Assembly (NCBI GenBank): GCA_030697165.1
Contig: JAUYQQ010000021.1
Coordinates: 62,001 to 126,000, forward strand
Reading direction: 5' to 3'
Source: Acidobacteriota bacterium
GTDB lineage: Bacteria; Acidobacteriota; Vicinamibacteria; Vicinamibacterales; UBA2999
Length of the DNA stretch: 64,000 nucleotides
The notes beneath the pieces were generated by a model, which was given only the letters and a program-made list of their open reading frames with translations, was not told the DNA's origin and ran no database searches. Position 1 is the first letter of the stretch. The number at the start of each line of letters is the position of its first letter. The position numbers and the translations under genes were made by a program. This document shows positions 16,331-25,853 of the stretch, piece after piece.

Positions 16331-18481
16331 CTAGCGATCACCACTGGACGCGACCGCGACGACCAGGCGAACCAGGTTGTCGAGGTCGCGCAAGTCCAGC
16401 ACTTCGCCGGGCGAATGGCTGTAGCGGCCTGGCCACGACAGTCCTTGGTTTGGCGCCCCCCAATAGGTAAAGGCTGATCCGTCGGTGCCGCCCTGCGTCA
16501 GGCCAAGTTGCAGCGGGATGCCTGCGGACTGGGCCGCGCGAACGACGCGCGCCCGTTCGCTTTCCGGCGACACGCTGGAGTTCTCTATCGCCCGAAGCAC
16601 CGGCCCCCTACCAAGAGGGGCATGGGCAAAGTGCGGCGACTCCAGCGGCGTATCGGACGAGACAAACGTATCGAGCGAATAGATGCGCGCGGTCGTCTTG
16701 CCGAAACGGCGCGCCATGGCGTTGGCGCCACGCAATCCCCCTTCTTCGTGCACCGACCACGCAAAGATCACGCGGCTCTTGAGCTGGGTGGGATCGATCC
16801 GGTTGACGGCGCGAACGAGCGCCGTCGTGCCGGCGCGATCATCGAGCGCACGGGCCACGTAGCGCGTGCGCCCCATCCGCGCGCCCTCTTTGTAGTTGGT
16901 CACCTGCATCCCAACCTTCACGCCACTCGCGGCCAGGGCGGCTGCATCCAGGCCGAACCACGCCTGCAACGGGCCTGGGTCCTTGCGGTCGGCCTTCTCG
17001 CGGATGCGAAACACGCCGCGCAGCGGCGGCGGCGCTGCCGCGGTGAGTGACTGCGCCTTCCACCGCGGATCGAGGTCGTTGCCGCTGCCAGTCATGGTGC
17101 TCGGCGCGCCCGGTGGATCGAAGTGCACGAGCGCCGTCTGCCCTTCCCACGCGGATGCCACCGCGCCGCCCTGCGCGGTCAACGACACCGTGCCGTCGGC
17201 GGCGATTGCCTCGATCACGTAGCCCACTTCGTCCAGGTGTGCCATGAAGACCGTGGCTGGGCCCGGCGGGCCGGCCTCGACCGTGATGTCGCCAATGTCG
17301 TCAACGACCGCGCGTTCGCGCGCCCACGCCGGAAGGGCCTCGAGCACGGCCCGGCGCACCGGCCATTCGTGTCCGGACACGCCGTAACGTTCAACGAGGA
17401 CGGTGAGGGCGGTCGCGGCTTCGGCTAGTGCGGGATCGGCATGGCTCGTTCTTAGCGGCGCAGCGGCCGGGGCTGCGACCCAGGCCGTGTCGGCTGACAC
17501 GACCACGCCGGCCTCAGCTGCTGCGGTCGCCAGCAGCCACCGCGCCTCAGTTTCGCGCACCACTTCCATGTGCGAACCCGCCTGGCCAACCGCCGGCGCC
17601 AGCCACTTCACGGTCTTGAGGCCTGCCGCCTGGAGGACGCCACCGAAGTTCGACAGCGAATCCGAAGTCCGCGCGCTTTCGGCGCGCGCCTCTTCGCCCG
17701 GCGCCAGAATGGTGATCTGGTCCACGCGGTCGGCCCTCGCGACAAGCGACGAGAGACCAACCCATCCGGTGGCCTCCTGCGCGCTTAGCACGAAGGTTGT
17801 GCGGCCTGGACCCGTGCGGCCGCGTGCCACTGCAGCCAATGTCGCCACGGCGGCGCAACCGGTGCGGCGCCCCGCGTCAGGTCCCGCCACGCCACCAGCC
17901 ATGGGCCACGGCGGCAGATGTCGGCCAACCGGATCGAGCAGGGCAATGCCCAGGGCCTCGACCTCCGCTTTCGACTCGGCGCCCACGTCGAGCCACAGGT
18001 CGTCGGCGGTCACCACCGCCGTCTCCAGCCGATGCTGCTGAGCAAAGTGGCCGTTCGAGCGGGCGATGACGCCGGCGACGGGGCCGGCGGCGGTCAGCAC
18101 GCGAACCTGCTGCGCTTCGAACTGCTGGTCCCACAGCGGATGCCGCGAGCCGCGCCCAATGCGGTGCAGCCGCAGGTAGCCGTCGTCTCGAATCTGGGTG
18201 ACGGCGTAGCTCGGGCGGTCGAGGGCGCAGGCCACCACGTGATGCGGCGAGCCCGATCCCACGGTCATGACCACATTGCCCCACTGGTCGGTGCTCCAGC
18301 CGAGCGCCGCGGCCAGCGCTGGAGAAGTGCGTCCCTCGTAGCCGGTCGCGGTGTCCACGGCGACCCACGACGCGATGGCGTCGAGATGGCCCGCCCCCGA
18401 CTGCGCGGCGAGCCGCGACGGCCCGGCGCCGGCAAGCACGAGCAGGGCAATGACGAGGGATCCGCGGAGGTGGCTGGTCAT
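16331..18481 (-). CDS. Exported M42-type aminopeptidase with a duplicated, degenerate N-terminal half
   Basis: The signal peptide is MTSHLRGSLVIALLVLAGAG...AAQ. The C-terminal half (from about residue 360) has the M42 metal set: MAHLDEVG, ALDDRAG, VHEEGGLRG, DTFVSSD and YSHSPGE. The N-terminal half repeats the same order with altered residues: ACALDR for AHLDE, GRRTGCAAV for DDRAGTTAL, and SAQEATGWVG for VHEEGGLRG. It therefore looks like an inactive duplicate domain. An upstream in-frame ATG at 18508 would add 9 residues; I use 18481 because the signal peptide then begins normally. Predicted exported dizinc aminopeptidase. It is divergent from the amidase gene, with about 100 bases between starts. 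Confidence 0.85.
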   Translation of the reverse strand: MTSHLRGSLVIALLVLAGAGPSRLAAQSGAGHLDAIASWVAVDTATGYEGRTSPALAAALGWSTDQWGNVVMTVGSGSPHHVVACALDRPSYAVTQIRDDGYLRLHRIGRGSRHPLWDQQFEAQQVRVLTAAGPVAGVIARSNGHFAQQHRLETAVVTADDLWLDVGAESKAEVEALGIALLDPVGRHLPPWPMAGGVAGPDAGRRTGCAAVATLAAVARGRTGPGRTTFVLSAQEATGWVGLSSLVARADRVDQITILAPGEEARAESARTSDSLSNFGGVLQAAGLKTVKWLAPAVGQAGSHMEVVRETEARWLLATAAAEAGVVVSADTAWVAAPAAAPLRTSHADPALAEAATALTVLVERYGVSGHEWPVRRAVLEALPAWARERAVVDDIGDITVEAGPPGPATVFMAHLDEVGYVIEAIAADGTVSLTAQGGAVASAWEGQTALVHFDPPGAPSTMTGSGNDLDPRWKAQSLTAAAPPPLRGVFRIREKADRKDPGPLQAWFGLDAAALAASGVKVGMQVTNYKEGARMGRTRYVARALDDRAGTTALVRAVNRIDPTQLKSRVIFAWSVHEEGGLRGANAMARRFGKTTARIYSLDTFVSSDTPLESPHFAHAPLGRGPVLRAIENSSVSPESERARVVRAAQSAGIPLQLGLTQGGTDGSAFTYWGAPNQGLSWPGRYSHSPGEVLDLRDLDNLVRLVVAVASSGDR

Positions 18482-18582
18482 GGTCCGCCATCGTATCCGA
18501 GTGCTCATGTCGCGGTCACATCCTTGCGATTGGCGCTTTGAATGCGTATGGTGGCGGGAACCTGAGAGGATCATCCACACCT

Positions 18583-20187
18583 ATGACGCCACGCACGCAC
18601 GTTGCCGCTCGCCTGGTCCTGACCGCCGTCTTGATTGCCGGCCTGTCCCGGATTGCCGGCGCGCAGGCGCTTGACCTTGACTCGGCGACCGTCGCCGACC
18701 TGAACGCCGCCTTCGACAAGGGCACGCTCACCTCCGAGAAGCTGGTGCAACTGAGTCTCGCCCGCATCGAGACTTACGATCGCAAGGGGCCGGCGCTGCG
18801 CGCTGTCATTACACTCAATCCGAAGGCGCTCGACACGGCACGCGCCCTGGACGCGGAGCGCAAGGCGAAAGGGAAGCGCTCGCCACTCCACGGCATCCCC
18901 ATCGTCCTCAAAGACAACTTCGACACGTTCGACCTGCCGACCACGGGCGGCTCGGTGCTGCTCGAAGGGTCCGTTCCGCCGGACGATGGGTTCGTGGTGA
19001 AGAAGCTGCGCGATGCCGGCGCCATCATCTTGGCGAAGGTGAACATGTCGGAGTTCGCCTCGGGCGGCGCGCGCAGTTCGATCATCGGGGCGCCCCTGAA
19101 CCCGCACGATCCTCGGCGCTCGCCGTCGGGCTCGTCGGGTGGTACCGGCGTAGCCATCGCGGCCGGCTACGCCACCATTGGACTGGGCACCGACACGGGC
19201 GGGTCGGTCCGTGGCCCGGCTACCGCGAACGGCATCGCGGCGATCAAGCCGACCATGGGATTGCTGAGCCGCGACGGCATCATCCCCCTGGCGCTCAGCT
19301 TCGATACCGCCGGACCCATGGCGCGCAGCGTCCACGACGTGGCGGTGGCGCTTGGCGTGATGACCGGCGTGGACCCAGCCGACGAGGCCACGAAACGAAG
19401 CGAGGGCCGATTCGAATCCGACTACACGAAGTACTTGAAAGCCGATGCGCTGAACGGAGCGCGCATCGCTATCGCGCGCGATTTCATGGGCGCCGACGGC
19501 GACGTCGATTGGCTGATGGACGCGGCGGTCGCCGCCATGAAGAAGGCCGGCGCGACCGTGGTCGAGGTGCGATTCCCGAAGTGGCTGCTCGACGTGAAAG
19601 GTGAGTTCTATACCGCGATCAGGTATCCGGAGTTCCCCGTGCAGCTTTCGGCGTATCTCAAGACGCTCGGCGCCAGCTATCCGAAGACGCTGCAGCAGAT
19701 CATTGACCGCGCGCAGCTGATGACGTCGCCGCGTCCCGACGGTGCCGGTCCCAATGCCACTCGTTGGTCGATGTTCGCACGTGAGCTGGCGAGCGGCTCG
19801 ATGGACGATGCGCGCTACACCGCGGTGCGCGACCACGGCCTGCCGCTGATCCGTCAGATCACCGAAGGCGCGTTTGCCGCGCAGTCCCTGGATGCGATCG
19901 TCTATCCCACCGCATCGCGACGGCCCGACCTGGTCGCCGCGCCGCCCGAACCCCCGGGGGGAGGCGCCGCGTCAGCGACCAACATCGCCAACCTGACGGG
20001 ATTTCCCGACCTGATCGTGCCCGCGGGGTTCACCGCCGACGGCCTGCCGGTGGGGCTCTCGTTCCTGGGGCCCGCCTTCAGCGAGGGGAAATTGCTGGGG
20101 TTGGGCTACAGCTTCGAGCAGGCGACGCGTGCGCGGCGGCGTCCCGTTCACGCGCCGGCCTTGCCCGGCGAGACTTTGTCCAAATAA
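18583..20187 (+). CDS. Exported amidase (amidase signature family)
   Basis: A 534-residue protein with a signal peptide (about 1-28, ending GAQA) and an RBS-like gagagga. Amidase-signature motifs are intact: Lys110 in GIPIVLKDN, the cis-Ser in SPSGSSGGTG (184/185), and the nucleophile Ser208 in GTDTGGSVRGPA. The usual R-I-P after the nucleophile is RGP here. These enzymes hydrolyse amides with a Ser-cisSer-Lys triad; the export signal suggests a cell-envelope or environmental substrate. It overlaps the convergent helicase gene by 40 bp at the 3' end. Confidence 0.92.
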   Translation: MTPRTHVAARLVLTAVLIAGLSRIAGAQALDLDSATVADLNAAFDKGTLTSEKLVQLSLARIETYDRKGPALRAVITLNPKALDTARALDAERKAKGKRSPLHGIPIVLKDNFDTFDLPTTGGSVLLEGSVPPDDGFVVKKLRDAGAIILAKVNMSEFASGGARSSIIGAPLNPHDPRRSPSGSSGGTGVAIAAGYATIGLGTDTGGSVRGPATANGIAAIKPTMGLLSRDGIIPLALSFDTAGPMARSVHDVAVALGVMTGVDPADEATKRSEGRFESDYTKYLKADALNGARIAIARDFMGADGDVDWLMDAAVAAMKKAGATVVEVRFPKWLLDVKGEFYTAIRYPEFPVQLSAYLKTLGASYPKTLQQIIDRAQLMTSPRPDGAGPNATRWSMFARELASGSMDDARYTAVRDHGLPLIRQITEGAFAAQSLDAIVYPTASRRPDLVAAPPEPPGGGAASATNIANLTGFPDLIVPAGFTADGLPVGLSFLGPAFSEGKLLGLGYSFEQATRARRRPVHAPALPGETLSK

Positions 20188-22643
20188 GGCCGCACGACCA
20201 GTGCGGCCAGTGCGTGCAGGCGGCGCGCCGGATCCAGCTGCGCACCCAGCCGGCGCACCATGCCGCGCCAGTCGTGGCTTTCGGCGGCCTTGCCGCCAAT
20301 GGGCCGCGCCTTGATCGGCCGCTGCAGGACGGCTTCGGCCCAGTCGAGGCGCGTGTTGCCGTCGGCGTCGAGCGCCACCACCTCGAATGCGGGGCCGTCC
20401 TTGTAGATCGCCACCAGGCCCTCGCCGGCCTCGTCGCCAATGTTCATCTCGAACCGCACCGCACGGCCCAGTGCGCTTTCCTCGTAGAAGGCGAAGATGC
20501 CTTCGACCAGGGGGTGACCCGACGCGAAAAAATCGATGCCTTCGTTCTCGACGGCCTCGTCGCGATCGAACGTGCCCACGTAGCCCGAGCCGCCGGGGAC
20601 GCCCGGCAAGCCGTCCACCAGCGCGCCGTTGCCGATCTCGATCGAGAAGACGCGGTGGCCCTTGGGATGCGCGATGGTGAATCCCAGGCCAATGGATGCC
20701 GTGACGACGACCTCCTGGTTGAGCTCGTCCAGTTCCTTCGGGATGCGGGCCAGGATCGCGGGTCCCATCGCGGCCCGGTAGGGCTCGCGATGCAGCTGCT
20801 GATAGGCCGCCTCGCGAATGCGCGAGCGGGCCGCGTGGGTCTCGGCAATCAGCACGTCGAAACGCGCGTCCGACAGCGACGCCGCCGGGTCGAGCGCGAT
20901 CTCCTCCAGCGCGCCCTCGACATGCGCCAACTGCGTGTCGAGCCCGGCGAGCGGTTCGCGGAACAGGCCGATCCCTTCGAACAGGCGCACCACGTCGTGG
21001 CCAATGCCGGCGGGCGGACGAAAGTAGACGACCTCCACCGGGATGCGGCGGCCAATGCGATCGAGGCGGCCGATGCGCTGCTCGACCACCGACGGCTTCC
21101 ACGGCAGGTCGAACAGCACGAGCCGGCGGCAGAACTCGAAGTTGCGGCCCTCGCCGCCACACTCGGTGGAGACCAGCAGGCTGGGGCCGTCAATCTCGCG
21201 AAACCGCGCCACTTCCGTGTCGCGCTTGGCCGGCGTCAGCGCCTCGTGAAACATGCCGGTGGCCAATTGCGCGCGATGGCTCAGTGCCGCCCGCAGCATC
21301 TCGAGCGTCTCGCGATCCGCCACGAAGACCAGCGTCTTCTCCTTCGCGGCCCGCCACTTCGGGGCGTTGGTGGCCAACCACTCGACGCGGGCATCAAACC
21401 CGTCCATGGACTGCGCCTGCTGGCGCAGCGGGTCGTCTGCGGCCAGGACCGCAGTGAGCGCGGCGCCCGAGGCCAGCGCGCGGCGCACGCGGTCGATCTT
21501 GTCGCGCCGGAGCACGGCATTCGCGGCCGGCGCGCTTCGCACCGCTGTCTCCACCGCGTCGCGATGCCTGGCGCTCTTGGGATTGATCAGGTCGATCGGG
21601 ATGCCGACCCGTGGCGGCAGGCCGCCAATGTCGGCGCGCCGCGTCGAGCTGGTGCAGGGCGGCAGTGGCGTGCCCTCGGCCAGCCGGGCCTCGAAGCTCA
21701 TCCCCTCGGGGAACTCGGCGGGCCGCAGCATCTGCAGCAGCCTGAAGAACCCATGCGCATCGTCTTCGAGGGGTGTGGCACTGAGCAGCAGGACGTGTCG
21801 GCCGAGCGCGGCAATCGGCGCGATCGCGCGCCAGCCCGGCTCGCCGGGGTGACCGGGAGGACGCCGCAGGCGCTGAGCTTCGTCCACGACCAGCAAGTCG
21901 ATGCCGGCCTTCACCGCCTGATCGGTCAGGTGGGGCCGCGCGATCAGCATCTCCAGCGAGATCACGGTGCGCGGGTGCAACTCGAAGGGATTGAAGTCGT
22001 CGCCGAAATCCCTGGTCACGTCGCCCAGCCGCTCCGAGTCGAGCAGCGTGAACACCTGGTGATACTTCCGCCACAGTTCGCCCAGCCACTGCACCGTCAG
22101 CGTGTCTGGCGCCACGACCATGCAGCGTTCGACCTTCTTGACCACCGTAGCCTTGGCGTAGGTGGTGCCGGCGTGGACCAGGCGGTTGAGGATGAGCGAC
22201 GCTTCGATGGTCTTGCCGAGGCCGACTTCGTCGGCCAGGAGCCAACGCACGGGATCGGTGGCGCTGGCGCGCTCGGCGACGTGAAGCTGGTGGGGGAACA
22301 GGCGCACCCGTCCGCCGAGGAACGATCCCAGGCCATCGGCCTCGCGAATGGCCAGCAGGTGCAGGATGTTCATCCGCGTGATGAAGTCGTCCACGTCATC
22401 GAGATCGCCGACGACCAGCTTCTCGATCAGCGCGCCCTCGAGTTCGAGCGGCCACAGCGCGTGCGCGGGTTCGGTGCGACCGTTCACCAGCGTCAGGCGT
22501 CCGTCAGCCAGCCGTGCCTTGATGGTGGTCTCTTCGTGCGTGGCGGTGATGCGGACGGGCCGTCCCGGGCTCAAGTCCACTGGCACCAGCGCGTCGGTCT
22601 GCGCCGCCAGGCGCAACGTGGTTCCCGAGCGCGGGAACTCCAC
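20148..22643 (-). CDS. RapA/HepA-like SNF2 ATPase (true start probably upstream, non-canonical)
   Basis: SNF2 motifs are clear: LLADEVGLGKTIEA (Walker A), VVDEAQRLRRP (Walker B), LLLSATPLEDD (III), STECGGEGRNFEF and VEQRIGRLDRIGR (VI). A RapA-type C-terminal region follows. RapA recycles RNA polymerase by remodelling stalled complexes. The first canonical start in frame is the GTG at 22643. However, the same frame stays open to 22772 and encodes KPAWAVGAYLTHRFNPELG and IGRIAEIDG, which align in order with the N-terminal Tudor-like domain of RapA. No ATG, GTG or TTG occurs there. Either ATT, CTG or ATA starts the protein, or a tandem repeat removed the start. Confidence 0.88.
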   Translation of the reverse strand: MEFPRSGTTLRLAAQTDALVPVDLSPGRPVRITATHEETTIKARLADGRLTLVNGRTEPAHALWPLELEGALIEKLVVGDLDDVDDFITRMNILHLLAIREADGLGSFLGGRVRLFPHQLHVAERASATDPVRWLLADEVGLGKTIEASLILNRLVHAGTTYAKATVVKKVERCMVVAPDTLTVQWLGELWRKYHQVFTLLDSERLGDVTRDFGDDFNPFELHPRTVISLEMLIARPHLTDQAVKAGIDLLVVDEAQRLRRPPGHPGEPGWRAIAPIAALGRHVLLLSATPLEDDAHGFFRLLQMLRPAEFPEGMSFEARLAEGTPLPPCTSSTRRADIGGLPPRVGIPIDLINPKSARHRDAVETAVRSAPAANAVLRRDKIDRVRRALASGAALTAVLAADDPLRQQAQSMDGFDARVEWLATNAPKWRAAKEKTLVFVADRETLEMLRAALSHRAQLATGMFHEALTPAKRDTEVARFREIDGPSLLVSTECGGEGRNFEFCRRLVLFDLPWKPSVVEQRIGRLDRIGRRIPVEVVYFRPPAGIGHDVVRLFEGIGLFREPLAGLDTQLAHVEGALEEIALDPAASLSDARFDVLIAETHAARSRIREAAYQQLHREPYRAAMGPAILARIPKELDELNQEVVVTASIGLGFTIAHPKGHRVFSIEIGNGALVDGLPGVPGGSGYVGTFDRDEAVENEGIDFFASGHPLVEGIFAFYEESALGRAVRFEMNIGDEAGEGLVAIYKDGPAFEVVALDADGNTRLDWAEAVLQRPIKARPIGGKAAESHDWRGMVRRLGAQLDPARRLHALAALVVRPYLDKVSPGKAGA

Positions 22644-22776
22644 GACGATGGCGCGGCCGTCAATCTCCGCAATACGGCCAATCCCCAGCTCAGGATTGAA
22701 GCGGTGGGTGAGATAGGCGCCGACAGCCCAGGCGGGTTTCGAAGAGTGAATAGCCAGAGTTATGACGGTATCTCAA

Positions 22777-22896
22777 ACTAGGGTGCCTAGGGTGCCTAAG
22801 GTGCCTATGGTGCCAAGGTGCCAAGGTGCCAAGGTGCCAAGGTGCCAGGGTGCCAGGGTGCCAAGGTGCCAGGGTGCCAGGGTGCCAGGGTGCGGT
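22777..22896. repeat. Tandem repeat array, ggtgcc(a/t)a units
   Basis: About 13-14 units of 8-9 bp (gggtgccta, then ggtgccaa/ggtgccag) fill the gap between the RapA-like gene and the coiled-coil gene. The reverse-complement unit forms a shorter array at 41394-41441. There are no spacers, so it is not a CRISPR. Confidence 0.85.
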
Positions 22897-22909
22897 ACGA
22901 TTGAGCATC

Positions 22910-23716
22910 GTGGATGACGCGATCGCCGAGCTCTACCAGCTGCCGCTCGACCAGTTCACTCCTGCTCGCAACGCCCTGGCCAAGGGCGCCGGACCGCGAG
23001 CTGCGGAGATCAAGGCGCTCGAGAAACCCAACGCGGCGGCGTGGGCGGTGAACCAGCTGTTCTGGCTCGAGCGGCCGATCTACGACGAGCTGATTGAGGC
23101 GTCGCAGCAGCTGCGCGCGGCCTATCGCGATCAATTGGCGGGGAAGTCGCCCGACGTGCGCGGCGCCGAAGCCACGCACAAGGCAGCCGTGAAGCGGGCC
23201 ACGCAAACCGCGCGGACCATCGTCGAGCGCGATGGCGGCAAGGCGTCGGATGCCGTCGTGGACGCGGTGCGCGAAACGCTCGACATCCTGCCCAGTGCCG
23301 ACCCTCCCGGGCGGCTCACCAGGCCGCTCAAGCGGACCGGCTTCGAGGCGCTCGAGGGCTTTACCATTGCCGCGAAGCCGCGGCCCGAACCGACGCGGCT
23401 CGAACCCAAGGCTGGTCCGTCAAAGCCCAGACCCACCGAGACCGAGAAGCGCGCGACCGAGGTCGCGCAGCGTGAGCGCGAGATGACCCGCGAGCGCCTG
23501 CGGTTTGCGGAGGCGTCCGAGCGGGAGGCCCAGGCCGCGCTCGACCGCGCCCGCCGCGCCGTGGAGCGAGCCGAGCGCACGCGCGAGCGGATTACGCGCG
23601 AACTGGACGAGGCCACGAAGACCGCGAAGGGCCTGCTGAAGGACCAGGCGGCCGCGCAGGCGGCGTACGACAAGGCGCTCCTGGAACGAGAACGCCTGGC
23701 CAAGAAGCTGACCTAG
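22910..23716 (+). CDS. Coiled-coil protein of unknown function
   Basis: A 268-residue protein. I use the GTG at 22910, the first start after the tandem repeat (TTG 22901 is an alternative). The N-terminal ~100 residues look folded (ELYQLPLDQFTPARNALA, AAAWAVNQLFWLERP, an Asn-Gln-Leu-Phe-Trp segment). A Pro/Lys-rich hinge at about 170-195 follows, then a long charged coiled coil (about 195-268, rich in REREM, ERLRFAE and RTRERI). It has no membrane segment or signal. It is divergent from the RapA-like gene across 130 bp of repeat, and may share its control region. Function unknown. Confidence 0.8.
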   Translation: MDDAIAELYQLPLDQFTPARNALAKGAGPRAAEIKALEKPNAAAWAVNQLFWLERPIYDELIEASQQLRAAYRDQLAGKSPDVRGAEATHKAAVKRATQTARTIVERDGGKASDAVVDAVRETLDILPSADPPGRLTRPLKRTGFEALEGFTIAAKPRPEPTRLEPKAGPSKPRPTETEKRATEVAQREREMTRERLRFAEASEREAQAALDRARRAVERAERTRERITRELDEATKTAKGLLKDQAAAQAAYDKALLERERLAKKLT

Positions 23717-23724
23717 CCGACCAC

Positions 23725-24825
23725 GTGCCGGGGATCGTAGAATCGGCCCGGGAGGCGCCCACGCTCAAACGGTGGTGGCTGGTGGTCGTGTTCGGTATGG
23801 CCGCGCTTGGCGCGTTGGCCGGAGCTCATGTCGGCGGTCCAGTGCCGTTCACGTGGTTCGAGCCAGACGTCTCGCTATCGCGGAACGACCTGTTGCGTCT
23901 CGACCGAGGCGAAGTGGTCGTGAAGCCTCTGCCCTCGAAGAGCGGCCAACTCGGCATCTTCACCATCACCGAACTGGACGCGACCTCGGACGTGTTCGTC
24001 TCGTGGATTCGTCACGTTGCGGAACTCAAGCGCAGCAAGGCGGTGCCGGCATCCCGCCGTTTCTCTGAGCCACCCTCGCTCGCCGACCTCGATGGGCTTC
24101 AGCTCGACCAACGGGACCTGGATGCGATTCGCGAGTGCCGACCAGGAGACTGCGCGCTGAAGTTGTCGACAGCGGAGATCGAAACCTTGAGTCGCGTGGC
24201 CGCCCGAGGGTCCGATAGGGCGATCCAAGAGGTGTTCCGGCGGCTGCTGTTGGATCGGCTCATGGTGTACCGGTCCGGGGGACTCGCCGCCGTGCCCCTC
24301 CCGGCCTTCAGCCGGAACGCGGTCCAGCCCCTCGAGGTGTTCGCAGCGCTCCGCGCCAATTCACCGTACATCCGCCGGTCGGATCAGCGCTTGGCGTCGT
24401 GGCTCGAACGGCCTCACGAGGCCCGCGGCCCCGAGGTGGAGTCGTTCTACTACTGGTCCAAGGAGTACTACTCGTCCGGCAAGGCGGTCGTCGCCCTGAT
24501 GCACGTCGGCGTCACCCGCGCCGCGACGGGGAGCGCTGGGCCGCAGGTCGCGGTGGCGGGCAAGCAGATCTTCGCTTCGCGCTACATGAACGGCATGCTG
24601 ACGCACATTACCCTGAGCCGCGATCCCGAGACCGGCCAGGGCTACATGACCTACACCAATCGCGCCCAGCTCGACGTGCTGCACGGTATGTTCGGCGGCG
24701 TCGTTCGCGGCATCATCAACGGCCGGCTCAAGGGTGATGCGGCCGCCGTGTTGCGGACGCTGCGCACCCGCATCGAGAGCGGCCTACCCGAGAGCTCGCC
24801 CCCGGCGTCTACGCCAAGCCGTTAG
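23725..24825 (+). CDS. Unknown protein with N-terminal membrane anchor
   Basis: A 366-residue protein starting at GTG 23725, 8 bases after the preceding stop, so the two are likely co-transcribed. A single hydrophobic segment (WWLVVVFGMAALGALAGAHVGG, about 17-39) anchors or exports the rest. It has a beta-strand with a W-I-R-H motif near 95, a helical middle (RAIQEVFRRLLLDRLMVY), and a C-terminal region with SFYYWSKEYYSSGKAVVALMH and YMTYTNRAQLDVLHG. I do not recognise the family. Its stop overlaps the convergent creatininase-like gene by 4 bp. Confidence 0.78.
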   Translation: MPGIVESAREAPTLKRWWLVVVFGMAALGALAGAHVGGPVPFTWFEPDVSLSRNDLLRLDRGEVVVKPLPSKSGQLGIFTITELDATSDVFVSWIRHVAELKRSKAVPASRRFSEPPSLADLDGLQLDQRDLDAIRECRPGDCALKLSTAEIETLSRVAARGSDRAIQEVFRRLLLDRLMVYRSGGLAAVPLPAFSRNAVQPLEVFAALRANSPYIRRSDQRLASWLERPHEARGPEVESFYYWSKEYYSSGKAVVALMHVGVTRAATGSAGPQVAVAGKQIFASRYMNGMLTHITLSRDPETGQGYMTYTNRAQLDVLHGMFGGVVRGIINGRLKGDAAAVLRTLRTRIESGLPESSPPASTPSR

Positions 24826-25730
24826 CTCGGCTTCTTCTCGGCGATCGCCTGCTTGATCAAATTGACGGTCCGCGTGGCGCGGGCTTCGACGATGGCGCGC
24901 GCCCATTCGCGCGAGCGGTTCAGGTCCGAGATATCCACGCCGTTGATGGTGGCCTTGTTGGCCTTGACCCGTGCGGCCCAGCGCACCGAGTCGGGATCGG
25001 TCAGCATCATGTTCAGCGTGATGCCTGGGCTGTCGTGCAGCCCATCGTCTGGCATGCCGTCCTTGGTGACTCCAAGCTGGCGGAGCACATTCGGGGTGCC
25101 CGGCGGGGCGGTGTAGTAGCCGGGGATGGTGGCGACAAACGCAGCGCCGGCGAACTGTGCGGTGAGCTTGTCGGCCACCGCCTTCTGGCCGTTCTGGTTG
25201 CCGCCGCTGTCGCCAATCATGATGATGTTCTTGAAGCCGTGCATCTTGAGGCTGTGCGCGATGTCGGTCAGCAGCGCTTCGAACGTTTCCTGGCGCAGGC
25301 TGATGGTGCCGGCACTGCGCATGTGGCCGCTCGGCGGATCGATGCGGCCTTCAGGGACGAATGCCACAATCGGCGCGCATAGCGCGTTGCCAAGCTTGCG
25401 GGCGATCGCTTCGCAGTTCGTCTTGAGCACGTAGTTGTGCTTGCCGGTGACCAGCCATGGACCGTTGGGTTCCATGCCGCCGGTGGCGATGATGGCCGTC
25501 GTCGTACCGGCCTTGAGCGCGTCGCGCACGTCCATCCACGTCATTTCCTCGATCCACACCGTGTCCGGAGCCGGCAGGGGATTGGGCGCGTCGGCGCAGT
25601 TGTACGCGTTGTCGCGGCAATCGCCGCCGCCCATGGAACGTGGATCGGGCTCGCGCCGCGGCGCCTGCGCGGAGATCAGGGCCGACAGGAGCGCGAGGGA
25701 GGCGAGGGCGGTGAGGGCGGTCTTCATCAT
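24822..25730 (-). CDS. Exported creatininase-family protein with substituted metal ligands
   Basis: A 302-residue protein with a signal peptide (MMKTALTALASLALLSALISAQ). The fold markers of creatininase/creatinine amidohydrolase are present in order: a strand before TTTAIIATGGMEPNG, GHMRSAGTISLRQETF, FKNIIMIGDSGGNQNG and an HDSPGITLNMML region. The classic E-x-H-G-x-H metal motif reads E-P-N-G-P-W, and the usual N-G-H-G-G-N reads G-D-S-G-G-N. At least two conserved His ligands are therefore replaced. It may bind a different metal, use other residues, or be catalytically altered. Start ATG 25730; ATG 25727 is equally possible. Confidence 0.8.
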   Translation of the reverse strand: MMKTALTALASLALLSALISAQAPRREPDPRSMGGGDCRDNAYNCADAPNPLPAPDTVWIEEMTWMDVRDALKAGTTTAIIATGGMEPNGPWLVTGKHNYVLKTNCEAIARKLGNALCAPIVAFVPEGRIDPPSGHMRSAGTISLRQETFEALLTDIAHSLKMHGFKNIIMIGDSGGNQNGQKAVADKLTAQFAGAAFVATIPGYYTAPPGTPNVLRQLGVTKDGMPDDGLHDSPGITLNMMLTDPDSVRWAARVKANKATINGVDISDLNRSREWARAIVEARATRTVNLIKQAIAEKKPS

Positions 25731-25853
25731 GGCGAGGAGTATAGCGCCGGGGCAGCTGAGCGGCGACCACGCAGTGCACGGCACGCAATATCTGTGCGAC
25801 CGTTGAGCTCTATCCGCACGAGACTCGCCTACACTCGACGTGAGGGATAACGT

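Noticed and set aside
20214-22781. 855-codon frame opposite the RapA-like ATPase
   Set aside because: Arg/Gln/His-rich shadow of a gene with all SNF2 motifs.
22777-22896. CRISPR array
   Set aside because: Units are 8-9 bp with no spacers and no cas genes; it is a simple tandem repeat. The same holds for 35723-35771 and 48880-48918.
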